Under the pieces are notes generated by a model that was given only the letters and a program-made list of their open reading frames with translations, did not search any database and was not told the origin of the DNA. From DASRIA01 sp963768885 (GTDB lineage: Bacteria > Actinomycetota > Thermoleophilia > Solirubrobacterales > JBBDJG01), in NCBI GenBank assembly GCA_963768885.1, contig CAVYJN010000007.1, positions 434,001 through 498,000 of the forward strand: a stretch of DNA of 64,000 nt, given 5' to 3'. Positions 27,286-36,445 of the stretch are shown here, one piece after another. Both the position numbers and the translations under genes were made by a program. Within the stretch, counting starts at the first letter, position 1, and each line of letters opens with the position of its first letter.

Positions 27286-27687
27286 ATGGCGCAGGACATG
27301 AGCGACGTCATCCGTGGCGGTCTCGCGGGCTGGAGCCGTGGCGACCTCGCACAGGCGATGGAAGGACTCGACCCCGACATCGAGTTCGTGACCTCGGGCG
27401 TGTTCCCGGGCCTCGACCACGTGTACCGCGGTCACGATGGATTCGCGAAGTTCTTCAGCGACTTCCGCGGAGCCTGGGAGGACATCACGGTCGAGATCGA
27501 GCGGATCGTCGAGGGCCCGCCGCCGATGTACGTGATGGTCGGGCACTTCCGCGCGACGGCGCGGGACGGCCTGCTCGTGGAGCGGCCGGTCACGCTCGTC
27601 ATGACTACCGGGAACGGCGCGATCAGGCGCATGGAGAGCTTCGAGTCCCGCGACGCGGCGTTCGCCGCAGTGGGGATCGAGCCCTAG
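27286..27687 (+). CDS. SnoaL-like/NTF2-fold protein
   Basis: Full-length for the family at 133 residues: MSDVIRGGLAGWSRGDLAQA, the HVYRGHDGFAKFFSDFR segment, and a closing MESFESRDAAFAAVGI. This is the intact form of the fold that is decayed at 7.4-8.2 kb. It is an enzyme or ligand-binding protein of unknown substrate. The 3' end overlaps the M23 peptidase stop by 4 nt. Confidence 0.8.
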   Translation: MAQDMSDVIRGGLAGWSRGDLAQAMEGLDPDIEFVTSGVFPGLDHVYRGHDGFAKFFSDFRGAWEDITVEIERIVEGPPPMYVMVGHFRATARDGLLVERPVTLVMTTGNGAIRRMESFESRDAAFAAVGIEP

Positions 27688-28928
27688 AGGTAGCCCATCG
27701 GGTCGACCGGCGACCCGCCGATGCGGACCTCGAAGTGCAGGTGGTCGCCGAAGCAGTGCCCGGTGCAACCGACCGCTCCGATCACCTGCCCCTGCTTCAC
27801 GCTCTGGCCGACGCTCACGCCGATCGAGGACTGGTGCGCGTAGCACGTCGCGACTCCGCCGCCGTGCTGGATGCAGGTGTACTGGCCGTAGCCGCCCGTC
27901 CAGCCGGCCATCGCGACGCTCCCGCTCGCCGCAGCCCTGATCGGGGTCCCCGCCGGGGCGGCGATGTCCACGCCGGCGTGCAGGCGGCCCCAGCGCTGGC
28001 CGAAGGGCGAGACCACCGGCCCGTTGACCGGCCAGATGTAGCCTCCCCCGCCCTGCCGGATCGGTCCGGCCGGGGCGGGGCCGCTGCCCTGGAGCTGGTT
28101 CGTCACCTGTGCCGATGCGGCCTGGAGCTCGCGGAGGTCGCCCTCGAGCTCGTGCCGGTGCGCCCTCACGTTTCCGAGCTTGCCGGACTTGTACCGGCGC
28201 GCCGCCGCGAGGTCCGCCTCGTTGCTCTGGATCGCGGCGCGCGCCTCCTGCAGCTCGCGCTGCTTGACCTCGATCACGCGGACGGCCTCCTGGGCCTTCA
28301 GCTTGAGCACGACCAGCAGCAGCCGCTTCTGCGCGGACCTCTTCTTCAGAAGCCGGACCTTGTCGACGATCACCGAGTCCTGCTCGCCGATCAGCTTCAT
28401 GTAGTCGGCGCGCACGAGCAGGTCGCTGAAGCCGTCGGACTCGAGGATCACCGACATCATGTCCGGCTGGTCCGACTTGTAGATCTCGACCAGGCGCGCG
28501 GCGAGCACGCCCTGCACGCGGCGCAGCTTGCGGCGCAGCGCGATGAAGCGCTCGTGCTCGCGCTGGTAGCGCGCCTGCACCCGCGCGAGCTGCGCGCGCC
28601 GCGCGTCGAGCGTGTTCTGCACACGTGCCTCGCGCCGGCGCAGCGCGCCGATCTCGCGTGTCAGCGAGCGGATGCGGTTCGATAGGGCGCTGATGTCGCC
28701 CGTGAGCACGCCCTCCTTCGCGCGGGCGTTGTCGATCGCGGTCTGCTTCTCCTGGATGTTCGACTGGATCGCCTGGAAGGAGGCGGCGCGCGACGGACGC
28801 GGCGCGGCGATCAGTCCCAGGCCCGCCAGCGCGAGCGCAGCGAGGAACACGGCTGCCGGCCGTGGCGTGCGCAGATCAGTTGTGCGAGCGAGGCCCCTGC
28901 CCGAGGCCGAACGGTTTGAATCCACCAT
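27684..28928 (-). CDS. secreted M23 peptidase with coiled coil (EnvC-like cell-wall hydrolase)
   Basis: A signal peptide (FLAALALAGLGLIAA) is followed by about 200 residues of coiled coil with many Arg/Lys/Gln heptads, then a LytM/M23 domain: SPFGQRWGRLHAGVDIAAPAGTPI with a zinc-ligand His and Asp, and GDHLHFEVRIGGSPVDP with the HLHFE motif. The layout matches EnvC/NlpD-type cell-separation proteins. All metal ligands are present, so it is probably an active endopeptidase. A c-di-AMP riboswitch lies in its leader. Confidence 0.88.
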   Translation of the reverse strand: MVDSNRSASGRGLARTTDLRTPRPAAVFLAALALAGLGLIAAPRPSRAASFQAIQSNIQEKQTAIDNARAKEGVLTGDISALSNRIRSLTREIGALRRREARVQNTLDARRAQLARVQARYQREHERFIALRRKLRRVQGVLAARLVEIYKSDQPDMMSVILESDGFSDLLVRADYMKLIGEQDSVIVDKVRLLKKRSAQKRLLLVVLKLKAQEAVRVIEVKQRELQEARAAIQSNEADLAAARRYKSGKLGNVRAHRHELEGDLRELQAASAQVTNQLQGSGPAPAGPIRQGGGGYIWPVNGPVVSPFGQRWGRLHAGVDIAAPAGTPIRAAASGSVAMAGWTGGYGQYTCIQHGGGVATCYAHQSSIGVSVGQSVKQGQVIGAVGCTGHCFGDHLHFEVRIGGSPVDPMGYL

Positions 28929-28940
28929 GCTCTCTTTCCA

Positions 28941-29156
28941 ACGCTTACGGGGTTAGCTGTCGGGCTCGCGCCGGAAATGGCGCTACGCCTGCGAAGAGGC
29001 TCGCGGCGATTAGCCCCGAGGGCGCCACCGGGCGCCCGCTCTGCTTTGGGTTGGTTCCCCCGCTTCGCCCCACCGGGGCCGTCCAGGCCGCGACGGGGAG
29101 AACTCAGCGGCTCGAGAAGGCTTGTACCTCCCAGAACGGTTTTGCCTGCAAAAGCG
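28941..29156 (-). promoter_or_regulatory. second c-di-AMP riboswitch (ydaO-yuaA class)
   Basis: On the minus strand the leader contains GCGGGGGAACC, CGGGGCTAATCGCC, and CCGACAGCTAACCCCGTAAG immediately before GCG. P1 can pair CGCTT (29152-29156) with AAGCG (28942-28946). The 3' motif ends 13 nt before the ATG of the M23 peptidase. Cell-wall hydrolases are the classic targets of this class in Actinobacteria. This also explains the 324-bp stretch without a gene. Confidence 0.88.
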
Positions 29157-29163
29157 GCGGAAC

Positions 29164-29246
29164 ACTATCAGCAAGACGCTCACCGGCGCGTTTTCCTGCC
29201 CTGATCGCAACCCGTGCACGGGCGATTGCGGCCGCCTGCTTAGACT
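29164..29246. promoter_or_regulatory. divergent promoters: riboswitch transcript and SDR gene
   Basis: Minus strand GATAGT (29164-29169) lies just upstream of the riboswitch 5' strand. Plus strand TAGACT (29241-29246) ends 6 nt before the GTG at 29253, a leaderless arrangement. Confidence 0.5.
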
Positions 29247-29252
29247 CCGCGC

Positions 29253-30047
29253 GTGGATCTCGGGCTCAGCGGGAGAGCGTGCGTGGTGACCGGCGCCAGC
29301 CGCGGGATCGGGCTCGCGACGGCGCGCGCCCTCTGCGCCGAGGGAGCGTCCGTGCTGCTCACGGCGCGCTCCCGGGAAGACCTCGAAGCGGCGGCCGAGA
29401 GCTGCGCCGGCGGCCGCGCGGCGGTGCTCGTGTGCGACGTCACGGACCCGGGCGCGGGCGAGCGCATCCTGGCGGCGGCACACGCGACGGTCGGCGATCC
29501 CGAGGTACTGGTGAACAACGCCGGGACCGCCCGCTGGCGCGACCTCGACGACGTGCCGGACGAGGACTGGCAGGCTGCCTGGGAGTTGAACGTGATGGCG
29601 CCCCTGCGGGCGATGCGCGCGCTCGTGCCCGCGATGCGGGCGCGCGGCTGGGGCCGTGTCGTGAACGTCTCGAGCAGCGCGGGGAAGCGGCCCTCGGCCA
29701 ACATGCCGGAGTACTCGGTGGCGAAGGCCGCGATGCTGTCGCTCTCGCGCCTGTGGGCGGACCGCTGTGCCGCGGACGGCGTGCTCGTGAACGCCGTCTG
29801 CCCCGGGCCGACCCGGTCGGAGCTGTGGATCGGGAAGGACGGCCTCGCCGACCAGTCCGCGGCCCTGTCAGGTCTCGCGGGTGCCGAAGACGCGGTCGCG
29901 AAGGCGGGTGCCGGCCGGCCGATCGGCCGAATGGCGGAGGTGGACGAGATCGCCGCGGCGATCGTGTTCCTCTGCTCGGAGCGGGCGTCGTACGTGGCCG
30001 GCGCGGCGTGGAGCGTGGACGGCGGGACCGTGCAGGTGATCATCTAG
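29253..30047 (+). CDS. short-chain dehydrogenase/reductase
   Basis: A classical SDR of 264 residues: VTGASRGIGLA, LVNNAGTARW, a catalytic Ser in VNVSSSAGK, EYSVAKAAM with Tyr and Lys, and the C-terminal VAGAAWSVDGG. It resembles 3-oxoacyl-ACP reductase-type enzymes, but the substrate is not evident. A cupin gene follows 17 nt downstream. Confidence 0.85.
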   Translation: MDLGLSGRACVVTGASRGIGLATARALCAEGASVLLTARSREDLEAAAESCAGGRAAVLVCDVTDPGAGERILAAAHATVGDPEVLVNNAGTARWRDLDDVPDEDWQAAWELNVMAPLRAMRALVPAMRARGWGRVVNVSSSAGKRPSANMPEYSVAKAAMLSLSRLWADRCAADGVLVNAVCPGPTRSELWIGKDGLADQSAALSGLAGAEDAVAKAGAGRPIGRMAEVDEIAAAIVFLCSERASYVAGAAWSVDGGTVQVII

Positions 30048-30064
30048 CGGAGGCAGGAGGCGGG

Positions 30065-30553
30065 ATGAACCTTTACGACAGCGATTGGGACGTCGAGCGC
30101 TCTTTCGACGGCGCGCGGATGCGGATGATGCACGTGGGCCGCCCGCTCGGCGGCGAGCTGCTCGGCGCGACCGTGTTCGAGATGGAGGCCGGCGTGCCGG
30201 GCATCTACCACTTCCACCACGGCAACGAGGAGTGGGCGCTGGTGCTCGACGGGACGCTGACGGTCCGCACCCCGGACGGGGAGCGTCGGCTCTCGCCCGG
30301 CGCCGTGGCGGTGTTCCCGCGCGGCGCCGAGGGCGCGCATGCGCTCTCGAACACATCCGATCGCGTGTGTCGGGTCGCGGTCTTCTCGAGCATGCGCGAC
30401 CCGGACGTGATCGAGTACCCGGACGCCGGAGTCGTGGGCGCGATCGCCGGCGACGCGCCGACGGCCGGGCGAGACGCTCCCTTCGAGGCGTTCTTCAGGC
30501 TCGACAGCCGCGTCCAGGACTACTCCGAGATCAGCGGTCACCGCCGGGATTGA
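30065..30553 (+). CDS. cupin-domain protein
   Basis: One cupin barrel (residues 40-115): motif 1 is GIYHFHHGNEEWALVLDG, supplying His ligands and Glu, and motif 2 is VFPRGAEGAHALSN. The ATG follows GGAGGCAGGAGG. The C-terminal 45 residues lie outside the barrel. A metal-dependent enzyme or sensor is possible. It probably shares an operon with the SDR. The last 23 nt overlap the convergent exporter gene. Confidence 0.8.
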   Translation: MNLYDSDWDVERSFDGARMRMMHVGRPLGGELLGATVFEMEAGVPGIYHFHHGNEEWALVLDGTLTVRTPDGERRLSPGAVAVFPRGAEGAHALSNTSDRVCRVAVFSSMRDPDVIEYPDAGVVGAIAGDAPTAGRDAPFEAFFRLDSRVQDYSEISGHRRD

Positions 30554-31478
30554 CCCGGCCCGGGCCCTCCACCTGGATCAGGTCCCCGGACGGCGCTTCC
30601 TCGATCATCTGGAGCGTCGTGTGGTGGATGCCGAAGCGCTCGTGCAGCAGTCGCTCGACGGCGAGCAGCACGCGGTCGCGGTCGCATCCCGGCCGGACCA
30701 CCACGTGCGCGCTGAGCGCCGGAAACCCGGCGGTCAAGGTCCAGACGTGCAGGTCGTGCACCTCGACCACGTCCTGCTCCGCCGCCATCGCGCTCCCGAT
30801 CGCGGCGACGTCGGTGCCGGCCGGGGCGGCCTCGAGCAGCACGTCGACGGGGTCCTTCAGGAGTCGCCACGACCCGAGCAGGATCAGCCCGGCGATCACG
30901 AGGCTCGCGATCGGGTCGGCCTCGTCCCACCCGGCGGCGAGGATCAGGATCGCGGCGACCACCACCCCGATCGAGCTCAGCGCATCCGCGGCCGAGTGGC
31001 GCAGGACGGCCTCCAGGTTGAGGTCCTCACGGTCCCCGGCCGCCAGCACCCAGGTCGCGGCGACGTTGCCGCCGAGCCCCGCGATCCCCACGACCAGCAT
31101 GCCGGCGCCGGAGACGTCGGGTGGCGAGCCGAAGCGCGACAGCGCCTCGACCACGATCAGCACGGAGACCACGACCAGCAGCACGCCGTTCGCGAGCGCC
31201 CCGAGCACCTCGCTGCGCTGCAGGCCGTAGGTGCGCGCGGGCGTCGGCGCCATGCCGGCCAGCCGCGCGGCCACGAGGCCGATCGCGATCGCGCCCACGT
31301 CCGAAAGCAGGTGCCCGGCGTCCGCCAGCAGGGCGAGCGAGTCGGTGAGCAGGCCTCCGACGACCGTCGCGACGAGCAGCACGACGTTGATCCCGAGCGC
31401 GATCACCATGCGCGACCGGTTGCCGGCGCGGCGGGCGTCCAGCCCATGGGAGTGCGAGTGCGCGTGGGCGTGGCCCAT
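30531..31478 (-). CDS. cation diffusion facilitator (Zn/Co/Cd exporter, CzcD-like)
   Basis: An N-terminal His-rich cap (MGHAHAHSHSHG) is followed by six membrane helices with the metal-site motifs HLLSD (helix 2) and HSAAD (helix 5), then a cytoplasmic ferredoxin-like domain with VHDLHVWTLTAG. Its 315 residues are normal for the family. It exports divalent metals in exchange for protons. Upstream in-frame codons are rejected because the ATG at 31476-31478 carries the His cap and a leaderless promoter. Confidence 0.9.
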   Translation of the reverse strand: MGHAHAHSHSHGLDARRAGNRSRMVIALGINVVLLVATVVGGLLTDSLALLADAGHLLSDVGAIAIGLVAARLAGMAPTPARTYGLQRSEVLGALANGVLLVVVSVLIVVEALSRFGSPPDVSGAGMLVVGIAGLGGNVAATWVLAAGDREDLNLEAVLRHSAADALSSIGVVVAAILILAAGWDEADPIASLVIAGLILLGSWRLLKDPVDVLLEAAPAGTDVAAIGSAMAAEQDVVEVHDLHVWTLTAGFPALSAHVVVRPGCDRDRVLLAVERLLHERFGIHHTTLQMIEEAPSGDLIQVEGPGRVNPGGDR

Positions 31479-31486
31479 CGCGGCGC

Positions 31487-31492
31487 AGGCTA
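31487..31492 (-). promoter_or_regulatory. leaderless -10 hexamer TAGCCT of the exporter
   Basis: It ends 8 nt before the exporter ATG on the minus strand. Confidence 0.45.
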
Positions 31493-31501
31493 GAGGATGG
31501 G

Positions 31502-31521
31502 GCCGCCGCCGCAGCGGCGGC
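31502..31521. terminator. GC-rich hairpin after the acyl-CoA dehydrogenase
   Basis: An 8-bp stem GCCGCCGC / GCGGCGGC with a CGCA loop lies 16 nt past the stop of the upstream minus-strand gene and just before the exporter promoter. No T-tract. Confidence 0.4.
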
Positions 31522-31536
31522 TCCCGGCGTTGCCGG

Positions 31537-32865
31537 CTAGGCCGGGACCTGCTGCGTCTCGCTGCTCGCGGGCGTCTCCGACGGAGCATTGCCCGGAGCC
31601 TGCGAGACGACGCCGCTTCCGTTGCCGTTCTGCGTCGCGGCCGCCACGTCCTTTGCGAACTGGAGCCGCTCGGCGTACTCGGCCGTCTGCATGCGCGCGA
31701 TGACGAGGCGCTGGATCTGTGCCGTGCCCTCGAAGATCTGGTAGATCTTCGCGTCCCGGAACCACTTCTCGAGCGGGTACTCCGTGGACTGCGCCGCCGG
31801 GCCCACGAGATCCATCAGAGCGGTGGTCGCCCACATCGCGACGTCGCCGCCCTTCAGCTTCGACATCGAGCCCTGGCCGCTGGTCATCGGCACGCCGTTG
31901 CGCCCCATCCAGGCCGCGCGCCATACGAGCAGGCGGGCCGCCTCGATCTCGGTCGCGACGTCGGCGAGCACCTGCTGGATGCGCTGCTCCTGCAGGAGCG
32001 GACGACCTTCCTCGGTGCGCCCGTGCAGGTACTCGAGCGTCCACTCGTAGGCCGCCTGCGCGATGCCGAGCGCGGACGCGCCCACGGTCGGACGGGTGAT
32101 CTCGAACGTGGCGAGCGCGCCGGACGTGCCGGAGCGCTGCCCCGAGCGTGCCCGCTCGAGCTTGCGCTGCAGCTTCTCCTCGCCGCCGAGCAGCGCGTCG
32201 CCGGGCACACGGCAGTCCTCGAGCACGATCTCCGCGGTCTGGGAGGCGCGAATCCCGAGCTTGGACTCCTTGTGGCCGAGCTTCAGGCCCGGGTTGTCGC
32301 CGGTCACGATGAACGACGCCTGCCCGCGGTGGCCGAGCTCGGGGTCGACGGTCGCCACGACGACGGTCACGTCGGCGATGCCGCCGTTCGAGATGAAGGT
32401 CTTGGTCCCGTTCAGGATCCAGTCGTCCCCGTCGCGCTTGGCAGTCGTGCGCAACGACTTGACGTCGGATCCCGCCGACGGCTCGGTGACGGCGTAGGCC
32501 CCGACCTTGGGGTCGTCCTTGGTGCCGATCACCTCGGGGATCCAGCGGCCGATCTGCTCGGGGGTGCCGGAAGAGGCGACGCCCGCCGCGCAGAGGGTGG
32601 ACGCCGAGATCGCGAGCGCGATGCCGGCGCAGCCCCAGTGGATCTCCTCCGCGTAGATGACTCCCTTGAGGCCCTCCGAGTCCGTCTGCAGCGACTGGAT
32701 CCAGTCGAGGCCGGCGAGCTTCCACTCATAGGCCTCGCGCATCACCTCGTAGGGGACGCTCTCCTCCCGGTCATGCAGGGGAGCCGCGGGCCGCACCACC
32801 TCGCGCGCGAACTTCCGGCAGTACTCCTGCCACTCGAGGGTCTCGTCGTTGAGTCGAAAGTCCAT
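31537..32865 (-). CDS. acyl-CoA dehydrogenase
   Basis: From the ATG at 32863-32865 the product is 442 residues. Family motifs are VGAYAVTEPSAGSDVKSLRT (FAD site), the substrate-binding GIRASQTAEIVLEDCRVP, and the C-terminal YQIFEGTAQIQRLVIAR, which carries the catalytic-base region (FEGT). A disordered Asn/Ser/Glu-rich tail of about 35 residues ends the protein. It catalyses the first step of beta-oxidation or a related acyl-CoA oxidation. A longer start at TTG 32880 is less likely, because that stretch contains the GGAG ribosome site. It sits behind the first copy of the 16-bp palindrome. Confidence 0.9.
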   Translation of the reverse strand: MDFRLNDETLEWQEYCRKFAREVVRPAAPLHDREESVPYEVMREAYEWKLAGLDWIQSLQTDSEGLKGVIYAEEIHWGCAGIALAISASTLCAAGVASSGTPEQIGRWIPEVIGTKDDPKVGAYAVTEPSAGSDVKSLRTTAKRDGDDWILNGTKTFISNGGIADVTVVVATVDPELGHRGQASFIVTGDNPGLKLGHKESKLGIRASQTAEIVLEDCRVPGDALLGGEEKLQRKLERARSGQRSGTSGALATFEITRPTVGASALGIAQAAYEWTLEYLHGRTEEGRPLLQEQRIQQVLADVATEIEAARLLVWRAAWMGRNGVPMTSGQGSMSKLKGGDVAMWATTALMDLVGPAAQSTEYPLEKWFRDAKIYQIFEGTAQIQRLVIARMQTAEYAERLQFAKDVAAATQNGNGSGVVSQAPGNAPSETPASSETQQVPA

Positions 32866-32927
32866 CCGCTCCGGCTCCAAGTCTTAGGCCGCCGCATGGC
32901 GCGCTTGGCCGCCATGCCGTGCGACGG

Positions 32928-32958
32928 TTGACTGACGAGTCAACCAAGGGAAATTGTA
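32928..32958 (-). promoter_or_regulatory. promoter and 16-bp palindromic operator of the acyl-CoA dehydrogenase
   Basis: TTGACTGACGAGTCAA (32928-32943) is a perfect 6-4-6 palindrome flanked by GG and CC. On the minus strand TACAAT (32953-32958) lies 9 nt upstream, so the operator would cover the transcription start. The same palindrome, differing only in the spacer, is at 38939-38954. The layout suits a repressor of the TetR or GntR type. Confidence 0.75.
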
Positions 32959-33023
32959 CCCCTCCGAGGGACGGGCAACCAACTTTCGGGCCCCTCGGGC
33001 GCAGGCGCTATCGTCCGCCGCCG

Positions 33024-34220
33024 ATGGCCGAGCCCCGCACAGGCGCGTCCCCCGCGGCGCGCCGCACCCGAAAAGCCCTGGTGGTGCCGGCGATCGTGGC
33101 GGCGATCCTCGCGATCGGGGCCTGCGGCGGCAACGACGCCCCGCTCGAGGTGCAATTGGAGGAGAAGACGGCCGACCAGACCGTCCTCGGCTTTCCCGCG
33201 CTGGCGACCAAGAACACCACCCGCGTCGGGGGCGAGGATCCGGTCGCCGACGCGGCCGGGACCGCCGCGGCTGCCTTTCCCGGACAGACCCGGGGAACGC
33301 GGCCGCGGGCCGTGACGCTCGTCGACGAGAAGGACTGGCATGCCGGGATCGCGGCCGCGTCGCTGATGGCGCGTCCGCTCGGCGCCCCGATCCTCCTGAC
33401 CGACGGCGGCGACCTGTCGAAGGGCACCTCCACCGCGCTCGAGACCATGCGGCCGACCGGCACGAAGGCGCTCGGCGGGGCCCAGGCGATCGAGGTGGGC
33501 CGCGCGCGCGCTCCGGACGGGCTGCGCAGCCGCAGCATCTCGGGCGGGGACCCGGCCAAGGTGGCCGCCGGGATCGACGCGGTCCGCACCACCCTCGCGG
33601 GCAAGCCGTCGGCGAACGTGGTGATCGTGTCCGCCGATCAGCCGCAGTACGCGATGCCGGCGGCCGCGTGGGCCGCGAAGTCGGGCGACGCCGTGCTGTT
33701 CACCGAGCGCAACGAGCTGCCGAGCGCGACCCGCCAGGCGCTCGGCCGCCACGAGCAACCCGGCATCTACGTGCTGGGGCCGCCCGGCGTGATCTCGACG
33801 GAGGTCGAGCGGTCGCTGCGCCGCCTCGGCCGCGTGCGCAGGATCCAGGGGCGCAACCCGGTGGCGAACGCGATCGCGTTCGCGCGCTACTCGGACGCGG
33901 TCTTCGGCTGGGGTGTGCGCGACCCCGGTCACGGCCTCGTCTTCGCGAAGGCCGACCGCACACAGGACGCGGCCGCCGCGGCGGCGCTCGGCGGGAGCGG
34001 CAAGTACGGCCCGCTGCTGCTGCTCGAGAGCGCCGACACCCTTCCTCCCCAGCTTCAGGACTACCTGCTCGACATCCAGCCGGGCTACCGCTTCGACCCG
34101 GTGCGCGGCGTGTACAACCACGCGTGGATCCTGGGCGACGAATCGGCGATCAGCCTGAGGGTCCAGGCCCGGATCGACGAGCTCGCGGAGATCGTGCGGG
34201 TGCGTGACGAAGGCCTCTGA
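33024..34220 (+). CDS. lipoprotein with cell-wall-binding-repeat-2-like domains
   Basis: A lipobox follows a hydrophobic core (IVAAILAIGACGG). Then come repeats with the pattern TRVGGEDPVADAAGTA, SLMARPLGAPILLTDGG and, later, VVIVSADQPQYAMPAAAWA and GIYVLGPPGVIS, which match CWB2-type repeats known to hold proteins on the cell wall. The 398-residue product has no other enzymatic motif. A TATCGT hexamer ends 9 nt before the ATG. The next gene follows 23 nt downstream. Confidence 0.72.
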   Translation: MAEPRTGASPAARRTRKALVVPAIVAAILAIGACGGNDAPLEVQLEEKTADQTVLGFPALATKNTTRVGGEDPVADAAGTAAAAFPGQTRGTRPRAVTLVDEKDWHAGIAAASLMARPLGAPILLTDGGDLSKGTSTALETMRPTGTKALGGAQAIEVGRARAPDGLRSRSISGGDPAKVAAGIDAVRTTLAGKPSANVVIVSADQPQYAMPAAAWAAKSGDAVLFTERNELPSATRQALGRHEQPGIYVLGPPGVISTEVERSLRRLGRVRRIQGRNPVANAIAFARYSDAVFGWGVRDPGHGLVFAKADRTQDAAAAAALGGSGKYGPLLLLESADTLPPQLQDYLLDIQPGYRFDPVRGVYNHAWILGDESAISLRVQARIDELAEIVRVRDEGL

Positions 34221-34231
34221 GGGGCACTGGA

Positions 34232-34237
34232 TACCCT
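34232..34237 (+). promoter_or_regulatory. leaderless -10 hexamer TACCCT
   Basis: It ends 6 nt before the ATG at 34244. Confidence 0.5.
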
Positions 34238-34243
34238 TCGGGC

Positions 34244-34528
34244 ATGAGCGGAGCTGAACGACCTGACCGGCTCGCTCCCGGTCATCGGGTGACGGTCGAC
34301 GACGTACGTGCCCTCGTCGGCCCGGCGACGCCGCATTTCGCGCTCCAGCTGCGCGACCGGCTCGCGCGGCTGATCGCCGGGCTTCCGCCGGACGACCCGG
34401 CCCGCGCCGAGGGCGAGCTGGGCCTCGCGCGCCTCGAGCGCATCGCCCGCGAGGGCCAGGCCGAGGGCCACGTGCAGGAGCACGAGCAGCCGTTGCCGAG
34501 CCTGCGGCTCGAATCACGCGAAGAGTGA
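34244..34528 (+). CDS. small soluble protein of unknown function
   Basis: The 94 residues are mostly helical with DDVRALVGPATPHFALQLRD and RLARLIAGLP; no domain is recognised. The leaderless start and the GTGA overlap with the methyltransferase gene suggest a real gene that works with it. Confidence 0.6.
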   Translation: MSGAERPDRLAPGHRVTVDDVRALVGPATPHFALQLRDRLARLIAGLPPDDPARAEGELGLARLERIAREGQAEGHVQEHEQPLPSLRLESREE

Positions 34529-35280
34529 ACCCGTGCGCGCGGGCGCTGCCGCTGATGCGCTCCGAGGAGCGCGAGCGTGCCGTCGTGCGCGCGGGCCACA
34601 TCGACGTGCTGCACCGCGACCTCGACCAGCCCGGCCTGGTCGGCAGCCTGATGCAGGCCGGGCCGGTCTCCCTCGTCTACGAGCGTTGGTGGCGGCCCGC
34701 GCTCGGCCGGGTCGCGAAGGGCATCGGCGGCCCGGGCATGGCGGACGAGAAGCGGATCGCGCGCCTGCTGATGGGGCTCGGCCCAGGGGACGGCGTGCTC
34801 GACGTCGCCTGCGGCCCCGGCAACTTCACGCGTGACTTCGCACGGGCGGTCGGGGAGGACGGCCTCGCCGTCGGCGTCGACGCGTCGCGCCCGATGCTGG
34901 AGCGCGCAGTGCGCGAGACGCGCGCGGCCGGCATCGACAACCTCTGCTTCGTGTTCGCCGACGCGGCGGCCCTCCCGTTCCGCGACGCGTCGTTCGACGC
35001 GGCGTGCTGCTTCGCCGCCCTGAACCTGTTCCCGCAGCCGTTCCGCGCGCTCGACGAGATGCGCCGCGTGCTCGGGCCGGGCGGGCGGATCGCACTGTTC
35101 ACCTCGAGCGCCGGCCGCACGAGACCGCTGCGGGCGCTGGAGCGCTCATTCGCGGCGCCCGCCGGAATCCGGATGTTCGACCAGGACGAGCTCGTCGACG
35201 CGCTGCGCGAGCGCGGCTTCACCGACGTGCGCCAGCGCCTCGCGGGACTCACGCAGTTCGTGGGCGGGCGCCTGCCCTAG
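34525..35280 (+). CDS. class I SAM-dependent methyltransferase
   Basis: The 251-residue protein has motif I VLDVACGPGNFTRDFA, motif II GVDASRPML, a DAAALPFRDASFDA motif and LGPGGRIALFTS, as in UbiE/COQ5-like small-molecule methyltransferases. The first 55 residues (MRSEERERAVVRAGHIDVL) look like an added N-terminal segment with a Trm112-like feel, but without its cysteines. The GTG start overlaps the preceding stop. The substrate is unknown. Confidence 0.82.
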   Translation: MNPCARALPLMRSEERERAVVRAGHIDVLHRDLDQPGLVGSLMQAGPVSLVYERWWRPALGRVAKGIGGPGMADEKRIARLLMGLGPGDGVLDVACGPGNFTRDFARAVGEDGLAVGVDASRPMLERAVRETRAAGIDNLCFVFADAAALPFRDASFDAACCFAALNLFPQPFRALDEMRRVLGPGGRIALFTSSAGRTRPLRALERSFAAPAGIRMFDQDELVDALRERGFTDVRQRLAGLTQFVGGRLP

Positions 35281-35282
35281 GG

Positions 35283-36435
35283 CTACTTCGCGGCAGCGAG
35301 CGCCGCGGCCGGCTCGGCAGCAGGCCCCGCGCCGTGCCCGTCGATCACCATCTGCGCGACGCGCTCGCGATGCCAGCGCGAGTCGCCGAACATCACAGCG
35401 TCCGACAGCGCCCGCTTCAACCACAGGTGCAGGTCGTGCTCCCAGGTGAAGCCGATGCCGCCGTGGACCTGCAGCGAGGCGTTCGTGACGCGTGTGCCGG
35501 CGTCCGAGGCGTACGCCTTCGCCATCGAGGCGGCGAGCGGCGCCGTCTCGGGCTCGTTGTCGGCCGCCCATGCCGCGTAGTAGGAGGCCGAGCGTGCGCT
35601 TTCGGTCTCCAGCAGCATCTGCGCGCAGCGGTGCGAGACCGCCTGGTAGGAGCCGATCGGGCGCCCGAACTGCTTGCGCTCCTTCGCGTAGTCGACCGCC
35701 CATTCCAGGGCGCGCTGCGCGATCCCGGTCAGCTCCGCCGAAAGCGCGATGTAGGCGCGCGCGCGGGCGGGCGCCATCGCGCCGTCCCCGCCGAAGGCCG
35801 CGTCCTCGGCGACCTTCACGCCGTCGAGCTTCACGGCGTACTGCTTGCGCGTGGCGTCGATGGTCGGCGTCGGCGTCACCGTGACGCCGTCGGCGCCACG
35901 CTCCACGATGAACCGCCGGTCGCCGGTCGCACCCACGATGAAGAAGTCCGCGGTCGCGGCGTCGAGCACGAACAGCTTCTCGCCGCGCAGCACGTAGCCG
36001 TCGCCCGCGCCCTCCGGGTCGAGCGTGATGTCGTCGGGCGCCCACCCCGCCCCGGCATCCCACAAAGCGAGCGTTCCACGCTGCTCGCCGGTCGCAAGCG
36101 GCGCGAGCCAGCGCTCCTTCTGCTCGTCGGTCGCGGCGGTCTCGAGCGCGATCGCGGCGAGCATGCTCGACAGGATCGGGACCGGGCGTGAGCGCGTAGC
36201 CGAGCTGCTCCATCAGGACGGCGAGCTCGACCGTGCCGAGCTCCTGGCCGCCGTACTTCTCCGACACCATCAGGCCCGGCCAGTTGAGCTCGCTCATCTC
36301 CTGCCAGAGGCCCTCGTCAAACGCGTCGTCGGACTCCGCGAGGCCTCTGATCCGCTCGGACTTCAGTCGCGCGGCAAGGAACTCCCTCGCCGCGGCCTGC
36401 AGCATCTGCTGCTCATCGGTTAGGTCGAAATTCAC
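35283..36435 (-). CDS. acyl-CoA dehydrogenase (one frameshift)
   Basis: The N-terminal helical domain (MNFDLTDEQQMLQAAAREF, SEKYGGQELGTVELAVLMEQLG) and the remainder (MLAAIALETAATDEQKERWL to ALAAAK) lie in different frames. Dropping one base of the GGG at 36178-36180 joins them as TPGPILSSMLAA. The C-terminal half has RKQFGRPIGSYQAVSH and QVHGGIGFTWEHDLHLW. It belongs to the FadE-type pair next to 36446-37618, and such pairs often form a heteromeric enzyme. The start at 36435 lies 10 nt after the neighbour's stop. Confidence 0.85.
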
Positions 36436-36445
36436 CTGGTCCCCC